Made by a program: the position numbers and the translations under genes. The notes below the pieces were generated by a model, which searched no databases, was not told the origin of the DNA, and was given only the letters and a program-made list of their open reading frames with translations. DNA of 64,000 nucleotides from Bacteroidota bacterium (GTDB lineage: Bacteria > Bacteroidota > Bacteroidia > Flavobacteriales > Schleiferiaceae), in assembly GCA_024742495.1 (NCBI GenBank), contig JANSYJ010000001.1, positions 186,001 to 250,000 of the forward strand, in the 5' to 3' direction. This document shows positions 43,692 to 51,839 of the stretch, piece by piece (position 1 is the stretch's first letter; every line of letters begins with the position of its first letter).

Positions 43692-44266
43692 AAAAGGTGG
43701 GACTCTATTTTGGGACCTTCAATCCCATTCACGTTGGACACTGCATTATTGCGCAGTACATGTTGGAATTCACCGATTTGGATGAAGTATGGTTTGTGGT
43801 TACCCCTCACAATCCCCACAAAAAGAAAAGCAGTTTATTAGATGATCGTCAGCGCTTGCACATGGTTAATTTGGCCATTGGCGATCATTATAAATTAAGA
43901 GTAAGTGATGTGGAGTTTGAGCTTCCGCAACCTTCCTATACCGCCAATACCCTGGTGCATTTAGAGGAAGCGCATCCCGATGTTAGCTTCCACCTTATTA
44001 TGGGCGCCGATAATTTAGAAAGCTTTCCAAGGTGGCGCAATCATGAGGCTATTCTTGAAAACCGCGAATTATACGTTTATCCGCGCATTGGCAATGAAGG
44101 TGGCGCCTTGGCGAATCATCCTAAGGTAAATGTTACCCAAGCTCCGATTATTGAAATCGCTGCCACAGATATCCGTAATGCCATCAAAGAAGGTAAAGAT
44201 GTAAGCTATATGCTTCCTCCACGAGTATGGGAGTATATTGATGAAGAACTCTTCTACCGTACTTAA
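43688..44266 (+). CDS. nadD: Nicotinate-nucleotide adenylyltransferase
   Basis: A 192-residue enzyme joining nicotinate mononucleotide to AMP in NAD synthesis. The nucleotidyltransferase signature GTFNPIHVGH lies at residues 9-18, with VTPHNPHKKKSSLLDDRQRL, then FHLIMGADNLESFPRW and the C-terminal IEIAATDIRNAIKEGKDVSYMLP, all typical. The ATG overlaps the gmk stop (ATGA). A hairpin 12 bases downstream separates it from the convergent DinB gene. Confidence 0.97.
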   Translation: MKKVGLYFGTFNPIHVGHCIIAQYMLEFTDLDEVWFVVTPHNPHKKKSSLLDDRQRLHMVNLAIGDHYKLRVSDVEFELPQPSYTANTLVHLEEAHPDVSFHLIMGADNLESFPRWRNHEAILENRELYVYPRIGNEGGALANHPKVNVTQAPIIEIAATDIRNAIKEGKDVSYMLPPRVWEYIDEELFYRT

Positions 44267-44278
44267 CTATCAAAAAAA

Positions 44279-44314
44279 TTTTCCCGACCTAAACCGAAGT
44301 TTAAACCGGGAAAA
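44279..44314 (-). terminator. Probable terminator for the menB-DinB transcript
   Basis: TTTTCCCG (44279-44286) pairs with CGGGAAAA (44307-44314), with an inner AAAC/GTTT stem. On the minus strand it is followed by a run of T (complement of CAAAAAAA at 44271-44278), which fits termination of the minus-strand genes; it may also slow nadD transcription. Confidence 0.5.
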
Positions 44315-44350
44315 AATTTCGTGATGAAGGGACTCTAGTGTTAATACGCC

Positions 44351-44389
44351 CTCTACATCAACTATCCTATTTCAATAGCTAATGTAGAG
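44351..44389. repeat. Nested inverted repeat between nadD and DinB
   Basis: CTCTACAT (44351-44358) and ATGTAGAG (44382-44389) are perfectly complementary, and inside them CTAT and ATAG pair with three-base gaps on both sides. No T-run follows. It could be a cruciform or an RNA structure; role unknown. Confidence 0.4.
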
Positions 44390-44410
44390 TGCCATTCCAC
44401 TTTTCCCTTG

Positions 44411-44962
44411 TCAGCTATTGCGCAATTTGCTTAAGTATCGGCTTTTAACAATTTCTTGATGATGCTTGTCGTGGCCGGGCATTACATAAGCTAGGGCGGC
44501 AACGCTAATTGGGCCTGCTTCCGTTTGGCCGCTGATGCTCCATTGTTGCTCATTTAAGCCCGCGAAAAAATCTAAACTTGCTTGCTTCACTTGTTGATAC
44601 TCCTGTAAAATGGAGGCCCAAGAGCGCTTATTAGCACCGCTATGCGCTACATAGCTATTGTGATCAAATCCCGGCAAGGGCCTGGTTTCCCCGCGAGAAA
44701 GGCATAAGGCGCGGTACACAAAAATTCGCTCGGTGTCCGTAATATGACTAAGCATTTCCCGGATGGTCCATTTAGAACTTTCATAAGCGAAGCTGGACTC
44801 CTCTTCCGAAAGGCTATTCCAAAATTCAATCGCATCCTGCATCTGATAGCGGAGGGCCTCTAAAATGGGCAAATCAAAATTGCTCCATTTGTAGTAGTTC
44901 TCGTAATAATCGGGATAAGTGCCTTTTTCTGGTTTGGGAAGTTTATAATTTAAGGGATCCAT
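44411..44962 (-). CDS. DinB-family putative metal-dependent protein
   Basis: A 183-residue four-helix-bundle protein of the DinB/YfiT type. Candidate metal-binding histidines lie in REMLSHITDTERIF (His near 75) and in MPGHDKHHQEIVKSRYL (His near 165-169), the usual three-His pattern. Members include thiol transferases and stress-induced proteins; the reaction here is unknown. It overlaps the menB stop by 13 bases, so it is probably cotranscribed with menB. Confidence 0.87.
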   Translation of the reverse strand: MDPLNYKLPKPEKGTYPDYYENYYKWSNFDLPILEALRYQMQDAIEFWNSLSEEESSFAYESSKWTIREMLSHITDTERIFVYRALCLSRGETRPLPGFDHNSYVAHSGANKRSWASILQEYQQVKQASLDFFAGLNEQQWSISGQTEAGPISVAALAYVMPGHDKHHQEIVKSRYLSKLRNS

Positions 44963-45792
44963 TTGATGTCTTTAAAGTTAGGTTTACGCTTTTCAAGAAA
45001 GGCATTTCTACCTTCTTTGGCTTCTTCTGTCATATAGGCCAAGCGCGTTGCCTCACCTGCAAAAACTTGTTGGCCCACCATACCGTCGTCGGTAAGGTTA
45101 AAGGCAAATTTTAGCATCTTAATCGAGGTGGGCGATTTTTCTAATATTTCCTGGGCCCACTGGTAGGCGGTATCTTCCAGTTCATCATGTGGAATGGAGG
45201 CATTGGCCATACCCATGTCTACCGCATCATCAGCGGAGTAGTTTCTGCCCAGGAAGAAGATTTCCCTCGCTTTCTTTTGGCCCACCATCTTGGCTAAATA
45301 AGCCGATCCATAACCACCATCAAAGCTGGTTACATCGGCATCCGTTTGTTTAAAGATGGCGTGCTCTTTACTGGCCAGAGTGAGGTCGCAAACCACGTGT
45401 AGGCTATGGCCCCCACCAACCGACCATCCCGGTACCACGGCGATTACCACCTTGGGCATAAAACGAATAAGGCGCTGTACTTCCAAAATATTTAGTCGGG
45501 GCATGCCCTCTTCATCCACATAGCCTTGATGTCCGCGGGCGTTTTGATCGCCACCACTGCAAAAGGAATAAATACCATCTTTAGGTGAAGGCCCTTCGGC
45601 ACTAAAAAGCACCACCCCTATTGAGGTATCCTCTCTAGCGTCTAAGAAAGCCTCATAAAGCTCGGCCACCGTTTTGGGGCGAAAGGCATTTCGAACCTCG
45701 GGGCGGTTAAAAGCAATGCGCGCTACGCCATCACCCGATTTCTTATAAGTAATGTCTTGGTATTCTTTTACCGTAGTCCAGTTTGCTGGCAT
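44950..45792 (-). CDS. menB: 1,4-dihydroxy-2-naphthoyl-CoA synthase
   Basis: A 280-residue crotonase-fold enzyme of menaquinone synthesis that closes the naphthoquinone ring of o-succinylbenzoyl-CoA. The family block FCSGGDQNARG, then VPGWSVGGGHSLHVVCDLTL and SFDGGYGSAYLA, are diagnostic for MenB among crotonases. An in-frame ATG at 45864 exists, but that extension runs through a terminator hairpin; ATG 45792 (MPANWTTVKEYQDITY) matches the family start. No other men gene is in the window. Confidence 0.95.
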   Translation of the reverse strand: MPANWTTVKEYQDITYKKSGDGVARIAFNRPEVRNAFRPKTVAELYEAFLDAREDTSIGVVLFSAEGPSPKDGIYSFCSGGDQNARGHQGYVDEEGMPRLNILEVQRLIRFMPKVVIAVVPGWSVGGGHSLHVVCDLTLASKEHAIFKQTDADVTSFDGGYGSAYLAKMVGQKKAREIFFLGRNYSADDAVDMGMANASIPHDELEDTAYQWAQEILEKSPTSIKMLKFAFNLTDDGMVGQQVFAGEATRLAYMTEEAKEGRNAFLEKRKPNFKDIKWIP

Positions 45793-45843
45793 ATTTGAGA
45801 TTTTTAACAAAGATACATTCCAGCGCGGGCAATGGTTCAAGGC

Positions 45844-45878
45844 AAAGAAAAAGGTCCTCCACATTTCTATGGAAGACC
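45844..45878 (-). terminator. Intrinsic terminator of ssb
   Basis: On the minus strand GGTCTTCCA (45878-45870) pairs with TGGAGGACC (45861-45853), nine pairs including one T-G wobble around an eight-base loop, followed by TTTTTCTTT. It lies just after the ssb stop and before the menB start. Confidence 0.75.
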
Positions 45879-45898
45879 CTCAATAATAGCGCAAGTCC

Positions 45899-46240
45899 CT
45901 AACTTTGTTTAGGCCCTAAAAAGTTCATGCTATGGGCCACTATTTCGGTGATGTAGCGTTTCTCGCCTTCTTTGTCATTATAACTGCGGTTTACAATTTT
46001 GCCCTCTATAATCACAAAGCTGCCTTTGTTTAGATGCTTTTCAATGATGGTGGCCAGTCGGTTCCAAGCGACAATGTTATGCCATTGGGTTTCCTCAATT
46101 TTCTCGCCTTTTCCATTTTGATAGGTTTCATTGGTAGCGAGGGAGAACTTGGCCAATTTAGCTTTAGAGTCAAAGCTCTTCACTTCTGGGTCGGCCCCAA
46201 CATGACCGATAAGACTCACCCGGTTTTTTAAATCACTCAT
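45899..46240 (-). CDS. ssb: Single-stranded DNA-binding protein, short form
   Basis: A 113-residue OB-fold protein. Family motifs are VSLIGHVGADPEVK, FSLATNETYQN and TQWHNIVAWNRLATIIEKHL, followed by GSFVIIEGKIVNRSYNDKEG. It lacks the long flexible acidic tail of the main SSB and ends soon after the OB domain with FLGPKQS, so it may be an accessory SSB alongside a longer one elsewhere. The frame is open to 46297, but ATG 46240 (MSDLKNRVSLIG) fits the family. It has its own terminator. Confidence 0.92.
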   Translation of the reverse strand: MSDLKNRVSLIGHVGADPEVKSFDSKAKLAKFSLATNETYQNGKGEKIEETQWHNIVAWNRLATIIEKHLNKGSFVIIEGKIVNRSYNDKEGEKRYITEIVAHSMNFLGPKQS

Positions 46241-46380
46241 AGTTACAGATATAAATTCGAAGGGCGAATCTCTCTTAAATCTACTGCCTACTATCATAGA
46301 AAGTACTTACAAACGTTTGTAGAAGAGCCGCGGCACAATTAATTCGAATTCGTGCAGTTTGGAAGCTTTACCTTTGCCCC

Positions 46381-46854
46381 ATGTGGAAACGCACCTTCTT
46401 AATACTCTTCTTTAGTAGTCTTTACGGCGGTCTTTATGCGCAGGAGCAGAGTCCTTTGCGGGTGGAGTCGAATATTTGGGCTTTGAAGTTTTATGAGAAG
46501 GATAGCAGCGAATACAAGCTTTCGGAACTTATTCCACTTTTTGAAAACCGAGATCGGAAAGCTTTGACCTTAATTCGAAAGGCCAACAACCAACACGACC
46601 TCGCTACATTTTGCCAAATTTCGGGCGTTTTTCTCGCCCTCTATCCGGTGATTAGTGAAACCATCGGTAGAGAGCCAAACTATGTAATGAGCGCTATCGG
46701 AATTGGGCTGATTGGTATTTCCGTTCCCCTGGAAATACAGTCGCGACGAAAAGCCACCCAAGCGGTTATGCTCTATAATTCTAGCTTGGCGGCAAAACCT
46801 CAGGCCTCTTTACAAATTAGCCCTCTGGGCTTGGGCTTTAAGCTGAAATTTTAA
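46381..46854 (+). CDS. Exported or membrane protein of unknown function
   Basis: A 157-residue protein with a signal peptide (MWKRTFLILFFSSLYGGLYAQ) and two hydrophobic segments near residues 78-95 and 103-120 with Gly and Pro. The end SPLGLGFKLKF has the aromatic C-terminus typical of small outer-membrane or membrane proteins in this phylum. No named family recognised. A TACCTTTG box (46369-46376) lies four bases before the ATG. It ends 16 bases before a bidirectional terminator. Confidence 0.7.
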   Translation: MWKRTFLILFFSSLYGGLYAQEQSPLRVESNIWALKFYEKDSSEYKLSELIPLFENRDRKALTLIRKANNQHDLATFCQISGVFLALYPVISETIGREPNYVMSAIGIGLIGISVPLEIQSRRKATQAVMLYNSSLAAKPQASLQISPLGLGFKLKF

Positions 46855-46870
46855 GACTAATCATCAAAAA

Positions 46871-46904
46871 AAAAGACCATCCTACCGCAGCAGAATGGCC
46901 TTTT
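46871..46904. terminator. Bidirectional terminator between convergent genes
   Basis: AAAAGACCAT (46871-46880) and ATGGCCTTTT (46895-46904) form a 10-bp stem with one mismatch around a 14-base loop, with an A-run on the left and T-run on the right, so it can serve both convergent genes. Confidence 0.7.
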
Positions 46905-46921
46905 CTTGAGAGAAAAATAAT

Positions 46922-48916
46922 CTATTTACGAATGGTAAGTTTTACCGTACGCTCTAAATCTTCATCATTACGAAGGCGGATTAAGTAAACCCCATCAGGT
47001 AAATCTAAATTTAGATCCACTTTTTCGTGGGCATTAATACTTAAGCTTTGCTCATATAGTTTTTGGCCGTTCAAATTTAGAACGGTGTAAACATAATGTC
47101 CTGCATTAGCCATCTCTAAAGTGGTATTGCCATTGGATGGATTGGGATAAAGTTTAAACTCTTCCAATTGAGTCTCTACCAGGGAAACATCAGAATTTAC
47201 TACTCTTAGGCGGTAATGGGGCGCTTCAAAGGTGGTGCTATTTGAGAAACCGCTAAACCAAGAACCATTCTGGTTTTGGAATATGGAAGCTGAACCTGGC
47301 TGATTCCAATTGGCACTATTGGCGAATCGAATTACACCATTGGTAGCATTTGGAAACAAACTGGTAACTACATAATAGGCTCCTTCGGGAACGGCCTGAG
47401 GGTTTCCATTGGCATCTTCAAAAGAGAAGTTGTGAAGATTACATGGAACGGAACCATCTAGGCTGAATACCTTGCGATAGATTGCCATAGCACCAGCCGG
47501 AAATCCAGCGTTGAACTCAAATCCGGTAGTATCGTAAATGGCAATTTCCATATCTGCGGTAGAATCTGTTAAACAGCTCATTTGCATATCTATCCCCTGA
47601 AGGAAAACATCGCCATTGGCATTGCCATTATTTAGGTGGTACAAGACTCCGATCGCGATCATACCATTGGTACCGGTATTGGTTCCAAAGTAATTGTCCA
47701 CCTCATCATCATCAATACTGTATTCCTCGCCAAAAGCAAACATAAAGGTATCGGCCGTAGCGGTTGTAGAAACCGGAATACTATCCGAGAACGCTTTATA
47801 CACGAAGTTAAACTCACCTTCAAATGGAGGAGTCCAAGCCGTAGTGGTAAGGGTCGTATAATAGGCCGTATCAAAAGAAGCCAAGGTGGCCACCGTTGGC
47901 GACATAACCGTATTAACCACTGCTCCAGTAGAATCTAGGATTTCCACCGCTAAGCCAACATTAGTTTGAGTGGCGGTTCCATAGTTATAAATATTACTAT
48001 CGAAGGTAATGGGTACTGCATTCTTATCAGAAAGGTGCATATACTTTGGATAAGCCCCATCATTGTTAAAAAGGATGTCATGCGCTGGTGCTTCACCGGT
48101 AGTTCCCGGAGCGGTTGCGGTGGTAAAGAGTAGCAAATTCTCTGGAGGTGTTACTAACTCAATATCATCAATCATCCAATAGTAGCGACCCGAGCCATTA
48201 CTATTACTTACGGCGCCATCAAATACAAACTCTAAAACTACCTCGCTTTGGTTCGCTACAATATTGGAGATATTGGCGCGGTAAAAGGCATTCTGATCAG
48301 TAGATGAGTTTACCGGCAATTCGCTGGCGGGAAAGGCCTCCACCGTATCGGGGAAAGTAGCGCCACCATCGATGCTAATAGCCACATACCATGCCGATTG
48401 AAAACGACGGGCATACATGTAAAAGCTGAGTTCTGCTCCCGACTCATTGCTAAGGTCAATCGTATCTGTTCTTAACCTTCCTACATGAGGGGCGGGCACA
48501 GCACCTTGACCATTAGTAGCGCGATCGCCATCCGAGTGGAGGTAATCCGAATCGAAGATCATAAAGCCATTGCTGCGACTCGGAGAATTAATCGGATCAC
48601 CTAAGTTTCCCGATTGATTAGGACCAGCCCAGCAACCTCTAGATCCAACGGAATCTGGTGGTGCGGTATTGGGTCCGCGATACTCCCATAAAGCCAAAGC
48701 GGGAGTGCCATTTTGAGTCCAGTCTTGGGGAATGCCATTGGCAAAATCTTCCGACCAGATTACAGTTTGGCTTGATGATTCGCTGCGATACTGGAATGGA
48801 GCCAATTTCGGTTTCGCTTCATTAAAGGTTTCCGAAGGCTCCTGCAAAGCTTCGTTTTGAGCACTAAGGCTAAAACTGGCCATTGCGGCAAGAGAAAAGA
48901 GTAATTGTTTCTTCAT
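46922..48916 (-). CDS. Secreted T9SS cargo protein with type A sorting domain
   Basis: A 664-residue secreted protein. The signal peptide is MKKQLLFSLAAMASFSLSAQ. A jellyroll-like domain (about 50-255) ends in the characteristic YYWMIDDIELV. A CARDB/Ig-like middle follows (about 260-400), then a second beta domain, and a C-terminal sorting domain starting FKLYPNPSNGN near residue 590 and ending VKLTIRK. No catalytic motif was seen, so it may be an adhesin or scaffold. Type IX export and surface attachment are expected from the sorting domain. ATG at 48916. Confidence 0.88.
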   Translation of the reverse strand: MKKQLLFSLAAMASFSLSAQNEALQEPSETFNEAKPKLAPFQYRSESSSQTVIWSEDFANGIPQDWTQNGTPALALWEYRGPNTAPPDSVGSRGCWAGPNQSGNLGDPINSPSRSNGFMIFDSDYLHSDGDRATNGQGAVPAPHVGRLRTDTIDLSNESGAELSFYMYARRFQSAWYVAISIDGGATFPDTVEAFPASELPVNSSTDQNAFYRANISNIVANQSEVVLEFVFDGAVSNSNGSGRYYWMIDDIELVTPPENLLLFTTATAPGTTGEAPAHDILFNNDGAYPKYMHLSDKNAVPITFDSNIYNYGTATQTNVGLAVEILDSTGAVVNTVMSPTVATLASFDTAYYTTLTTTAWTPPFEGEFNFVYKAFSDSIPVSTTATADTFMFAFGEEYSIDDDEVDNYFGTNTGTNGMIAIGVLYHLNNGNANGDVFLQGIDMQMSCLTDSTADMEIAIYDTTGFEFNAGFPAGAMAIYRKVFSLDGSVPCNLHNFSFEDANGNPQAVPEGAYYVVTSLFPNATNGVIRFANSANWNQPGSASIFQNQNGSWFSGFSNSTTFEAPHYRLRVVNSDVSLVETQLEEFKLYPNPSNGNTTLEMANAGHYVYTVLNLNGQKLYEQSLSINAHEKVDLNLDLPDGVYLIRLRNDEDLERTVKLTIRK

Positions 48917-49010
48917 TAGTTTGATTTAAAAGGAGTTTGAAATTAGCTTTTTTTTGAGAGCAACAAGCAATCGCCTATAACTTTAACATGTTTCCTCGCT
49001 TTTCAATTTG

Positions 49011-49040
49011 TTGATTTAGCTGCGATAATGCCTATTTTAG
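49011..49040 (+). promoter_or_regulatory. Bacteroidota-type promoter for the DoxX gene
   Basis: TTG (49011-49013), 19 bases, then TATTTTAG (49033-49040), close to TAnnTTTG. The ATG follows 20 bases later. Confidence 0.5.
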
Positions 49041-49060
49041 TTGCAACCAAATAAAACAGT

Positions 49061-49432
49061 ATGCGCATTCTTAAACTAGTAGTACAAATAATTTTAGCCT
49101 TACTCTTTATCATGTCTGGTGCCATGAAAGCAATGAGTCCTTATGAAGAGTTACTGGCTATGGATAATATGGGCTGGGTAGCCGATTTTTCGGCAATGAA
49201 CGTAAAAACCATCGGTGTTTTAGAACTACTTGCTGGCTTGGGCTTGGTGCTGCCTTTATTAATCAAGCGCTGGTATGTGCTTGTTCCACTTTCCGCTTTG
49301 GGCTTGATGGCGACCATGATTGGCGCGGCTTGGGTGCATATTAATCGAGAAGAAAGCATTATCCCCAATGTGATGCTTTTTGTGGTTTCAGCCTTAGTAT
49401 TTTGGTTAAACCGACATTTCTTCAAAAAATAA
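49061..49432 (+). CDS. DoxX-family membrane protein
   Basis: A 123-residue inner-membrane protein with four hydrophobic segments. The N-terminal helix LVVQIILALLFIMSGAMKA and the GVLELLAGLGLVLPLL second helix are typical of DoxX-like proteins, whose role is mostly unknown, though some relate to redox metabolism. Transcribed alone and ended by a terminator that overlaps its stop codon. Confidence 0.9.
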   Translation: MRILKLVVQIILALLFIMSGAMKAMSPYEELLAMDNMGWVADFSAMNVKTIGVLELLAGLGLVLPLLIKRWYVLVPLSALGLMATMIGAAWVHINREESIIPNVMLFVVSALVFWLNRHFFKK

Positions 49433-49467
49433 TTTCCTCCCCCAAAGTTTAGATTGGGGAAGGAAAT
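49432..49467. terminator. Bidirectional terminator between DoxX and SDR genes
   Basis: ATTTCCTCCCCCA (49432-49444) and TGGGGAAGGAAAT (49455-49467) form a 13-bp stem with a single mismatch. It separates the convergent DoxX and SDR genes. Confidence 0.65.
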
Positions 49468-49483
49468 CACTTGTACAGGACCC

Positions 49484-50305
49484 TTATTTAATTTGACTGA
49501 GAATTATACGGTCGAAAAAACGATCGCTAAAAAAGCGACGAATAAATAATAGGGGTTTTGCCATACGGCCACCGGCGTATCGGGTTTTGGGCTTAGGGCT
49601 ATTGATGGCTTTATTTACTAAAGCTGTAATTACCGAAGCGGGAGACCCTTGTCCTTTATCATAGGCCTCTTTGGTGGCTTTAGCGAGTTTAGTACTCATG
49701 CTTTCATAGGCCGTCCCTTTAGCGCGGGCCACCATGGGTTCATACATCACGTCGCCAAATTCGGTTAGGATGATTCCCGGTTCAATGAGCACTACGTCGA
49801 TATTAAATGGTTTCAGCTCCAAGCGTAAACAGTCCGACCAGCCCTCCAAGGCGTGTTTGCTAGCGTGATACCAGGAACCAAGCGGGGTATATATCTTACC
49901 TCCCACCGACGAAATATTAATGATTTTACCAGAATTTGCCGCCCTCATTGCCGGAATCACTTTTTGGCTAATCGCTGCCAGTCCGAATATATTTACCTCA
50001 AACTGACGACGAGCATCCTCCATGGAAACCGTCTCAACCGCACCGTACACGGCATAGCCAGCATTATTTATCAGCACATCTATCCGTCCTTGTTCATCCA
50101 AAATACTTTGCACCACCTTTTCGATTTGCTGCTCATCCGTAACGTCCATGGCTAAGGCATGGCCACCCGCTTCTTCCAGGTCCTTCATTTTATCGAGCCT
50201 ACGAGCGGCACCATAAACGATATGACCTTTTTTAATCAAGTCGAGGGCAAAATCTTTTCCCATTCCCGAACTAGCTCCCGTTATAAAAATTACTTGTTGC
50301 TTCAT
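49484..50305 (-). CDS. Short-chain dehydrogenase/reductase
   Basis: A 273-residue classical SDR oxidoreductase. The cofactor loop TGASSGMG is near residues 9-16, NNAG near 80, the catalytic Ser in NISSVGG near 132, and YHASKHALEG supplies the catalytic Tyr and Lys near 146-150. The C-terminal basic part with FIRRFFSDRFFDRI is longer than the minimal SDR core and may be a substrate or membrane contact. Cofactor is probably NADP(H), judging from the Arg-Arg after the second strand (GAARRLDKM). It is downstream of a TetR gene and both share similar palindromes upstream. Confidence 0.92.
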   Translation of the reverse strand: MKQQVIFITGASSGMGKDFALDLIKKGHIVYGAARRLDKMKDLEEAGGHALAMDVTDEQQIEKVVQSILDEQGRIDVLINNAGYAVYGAVETVSMEDARRQFEVNIFGLAAISQKVIPAMRAANSGKIINISSVGGKIYTPLGSWYHASKHALEGWSDCLRLELKPFNIDVVLIEPGIILTEFGDVMYEPMVARAKGTAYESMSTKLAKATKEAYDKGQGSPASVITALVNKAINSPKPKTRYAGGRMAKPLLFIRRFFSDRFFDRIILSQIK

Positions 50306-50318
50306 TGCTTATTAAATT

Positions 50319-50338
50319 GTGAGTGATTAATTACTTAC
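50319..50338. promoter_or_regulatory. Operator-like palindrome upstream of the SDR gene
   Basis: A 20-base near-palindrome GTGAGTGATTAATTACTTAC: half sites GTRAGTRA around TTAA. The same half site occurs upstream of tetR. Confidence 0.5.
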
Positions 50339-50356
50339 TATTTTGATTAAATTTTT

Positions 50357-50878
50357 TTAGAGCATATACCTACGATGCAATAAGGATTGCAAGCGATTGA
50401 GCTCTTTTGGTTTTCGTAAAAGTATGGCCGTAACTAGCCCGTCGAGCAGCACCATAATGAGTTCGGCCTCCGCACTAGGGTCTTCATAGTGCATGGCCTC
50501 AAAGGTTTCTACTAACAATGCCTTCATGGCTGCGCTGCCACTATCATCATAAGCATCAGTTTGCCATTTAAGGGCATAGATTAATCGCCAAAAAACGTAC
50601 TCTTCGCTCGGTACTTCAAAAGTCATGTCTATAACTCTTTCTAAGCGCTTGCGCGGATTAAATTCCTGTTCCAAGCTATTGTAAATCGCAGCAAGCTTTT
50701 CTTGCCCCTGCGCCAGAACCGCGCTTAAGAGTCCTTCCTTATTCCCAAAATGACGAAAAATGAGACCTTCTGAAACGCCCGCTTCACGTGCAACCTTAGC
50801 GGTTGAAGTTGCTGCATAGCCTTTAGTAGCAAATAATTCTAAGGCTTTGGCCAGAATATTTTCCTGTTTCTCCGTCAT
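50357..50878 (-). CDS. TetR-family transcriptional regulator
   Basis: A 173-residue repressor. The N-terminal helix-turn-helix is typical: ALELFATKGYAATSTAKVAR followed by EAGVSEGLIFRHFGNKEGLL (residues about 11-52). The ligand-binding helices follow without a recognisable subfamily signature. It lies 51 bases before the SDR gene on the same strand, with palindromes upstream of each, suggesting it represses itself and the SDR. ATG at 50878. Confidence 0.93.
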   Translation of the reverse strand: MTEKQENILAKALELFATKGYAATSTAKVAREAGVSEGLIFRHFGNKEGLLSAVLAQGQEKLAAIYNSLEQEFNPRKRLERVIDMTFEVPSEEYVFWRLIYALKWQTDAYDDSGSAAMKALLVETFEAMHYEDPSAEAELIMVLLDGLVTAILLRKPKELNRLQSLLHRRYML

Positions 50879-50879
50879 A

Positions 50880-50895
50880 GTGAGTAATCACTTAC
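50880..50895. promoter_or_regulatory. Operator-like palindrome upstream of tetR
   Basis: GTGAGTAATCACTTAC: half sites GTGAGTAA and (reverse) GTAAGTGA abut. The same GTRAGTRA half site recurs at 50319-50338. It begins two bases before the tetR ATG, where binding would block expression. Confidence 0.5.
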
Positions 50896-50965
50896 AAAAG
50901 TATTAAGCTTTTTTAAAGCACCAAATAATTCATTAAAAAATTCTTTGCTTAGTTTCGGCCCTTGT

Positions 50966-51529
50966 ATGGAAAGCACAGAGCTTGAAAAATGGATAGACGA
51001 CTACAGCGATGATCTTTTGCGTTGGGCAGAGTATCGCGTAGGTGATGCCAGCCTAGCCCAGGACATGGTGCAAGAGACCTTTATTGCGGCCTTCGAAAAC
51101 TTGCATCAGTTTAAGGGCGACAGCAATCCAAAGACTTGGTTATCGCGCATACTACGCAATAAGATTGTAGATTATTTCCGCTCGGCTTATTACCGAAAAA
51201 ATGTATTTGAGGGGCAAAGTCAAGATGGTGATGCGGTAGAAAGTCAGTTCTTCGAAAAGGACCATTGGAAAGGCTCCGCATTCGACGGCAGCTCCTGGGA
51301 AGAGGAAGAAGCCCTAATGGACCGTGAAGACTTTCGTGATTTATTTCAGCAGTGCCTTCAAAATTTACCCAGTTTATGGCGCGATATCATGGCCGCAAAA
51401 TTCTTCTCCGGTGAAAAAGGTCAAGAAATTAGTCAGGAGTTTGAAATAAGCACGTCGAATTATTGGCAAATCATTCATCGCGCTAAACTTTCGTTGAAGA
51501 ATTGCCTTCAAGTATATTGGAAATCATGA
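50966..51529 (+). CDS. ECF sigma factor (SigR/SigW-like arrangement)
   Basis: A 187-residue ECF sigma factor. Region 2 contains DDLLRWAEYRVGDASLAQDM then VQETFIAAFENLHQFKG, NPKTWLSRILRNKIVDYFR; region 4 has LPSLWRDIMAAKFFSGEKGQ and a helix-turn-helix with ISQEFEISTSNYWQIIHRAK. The frame is open from TTG 50945, but ATG 50966 gives the family N-terminus MESTELEKWIDDY. The stop overlaps the start of a zinc anti-sigma gene (ATGA). Confidence 0.93.
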   Translation: MESTELEKWIDDYSDDLLRWAEYRVGDASLAQDMVQETFIAAFENLHQFKGDSNPKTWLSRILRNKIVDYFRSAYYRKNVFEGQSQDGDAVESQFFEKDHWKGSAFDGSSWEEEEALMDREDFRDLFQQCLQNLPSLWRDIMAAKFFSGEKGQEISQEFEISTSNYWQIIHRAKLSLKNCLQVYWKS

Positions 51530-51780
51530 AATTAATGCAAGCCATCATCCTCAGTTGCCGGGAGGCCAGTACGCTCATTCAAAAAAATGAGGCGGGCACT
51601 TTGGGCCTTATTGAAGGAGTCCAATTAAAAATGCACCTTTCTATTTGTAAGCTTTGCCGCCAGTATGAAAAACAAAGCGCACGCTTAAATGAATTTTTAG
51701 ATCAGCATTTTAAGCAGGATAAGCCTCGCGACAATAGCGCCTTCAAATCAAAACTTAAGCAGGAAATCCGAAAAAAGTAA
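51526..51780 (+). CDS. Zinc-finger (ZAS) anti-sigma factor
   Basis: An 84-residue soluble anti-sigma factor. The ATG at 51526 overlaps the sigma stop. It carries a ZAS-type zinc motif: Cys11, then 25 residues, His37, three residues, Cys41, two residues, Cys44 (HLSICKLC). This is the C-x25-H-x3-C-x2-C pattern of RsrA-type anti-sigma factors, whose zinc site can be opened by thiol oxidation. There is no membrane segment. Downstream genes encode thioredoxin-fold proteins, which supports a redox-responsive switch; the response itself is inferred. Confidence 0.85.
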   Translation: MKLMQAIILSCREASTLIQKNEAGTLGLIEGVQLKMHLSICKLCRQYEKQSARLNEFLDQHFKQDKPRDNSAFKSKLKQEIRKK

Positions 51781-51839
51781 TTATTCGCTTGTAAGGTTTC
51801 AAAAGCCCTCTCGTCCAAAGAGCGAACAAAATTACAGCT

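Noticed and set aside
45793-45864. ATG at 45864 as menB start
   Set aside because: The extra 24 residues are read from the ssb terminator hairpin and do not match MenB N-termini.
47636-47938. 100-codon plus-strand frame inside the T9SS cargo gene
   Set aside because: Antisense shadow of a clear secreted protein; low-complexity basic sequence with no motif.
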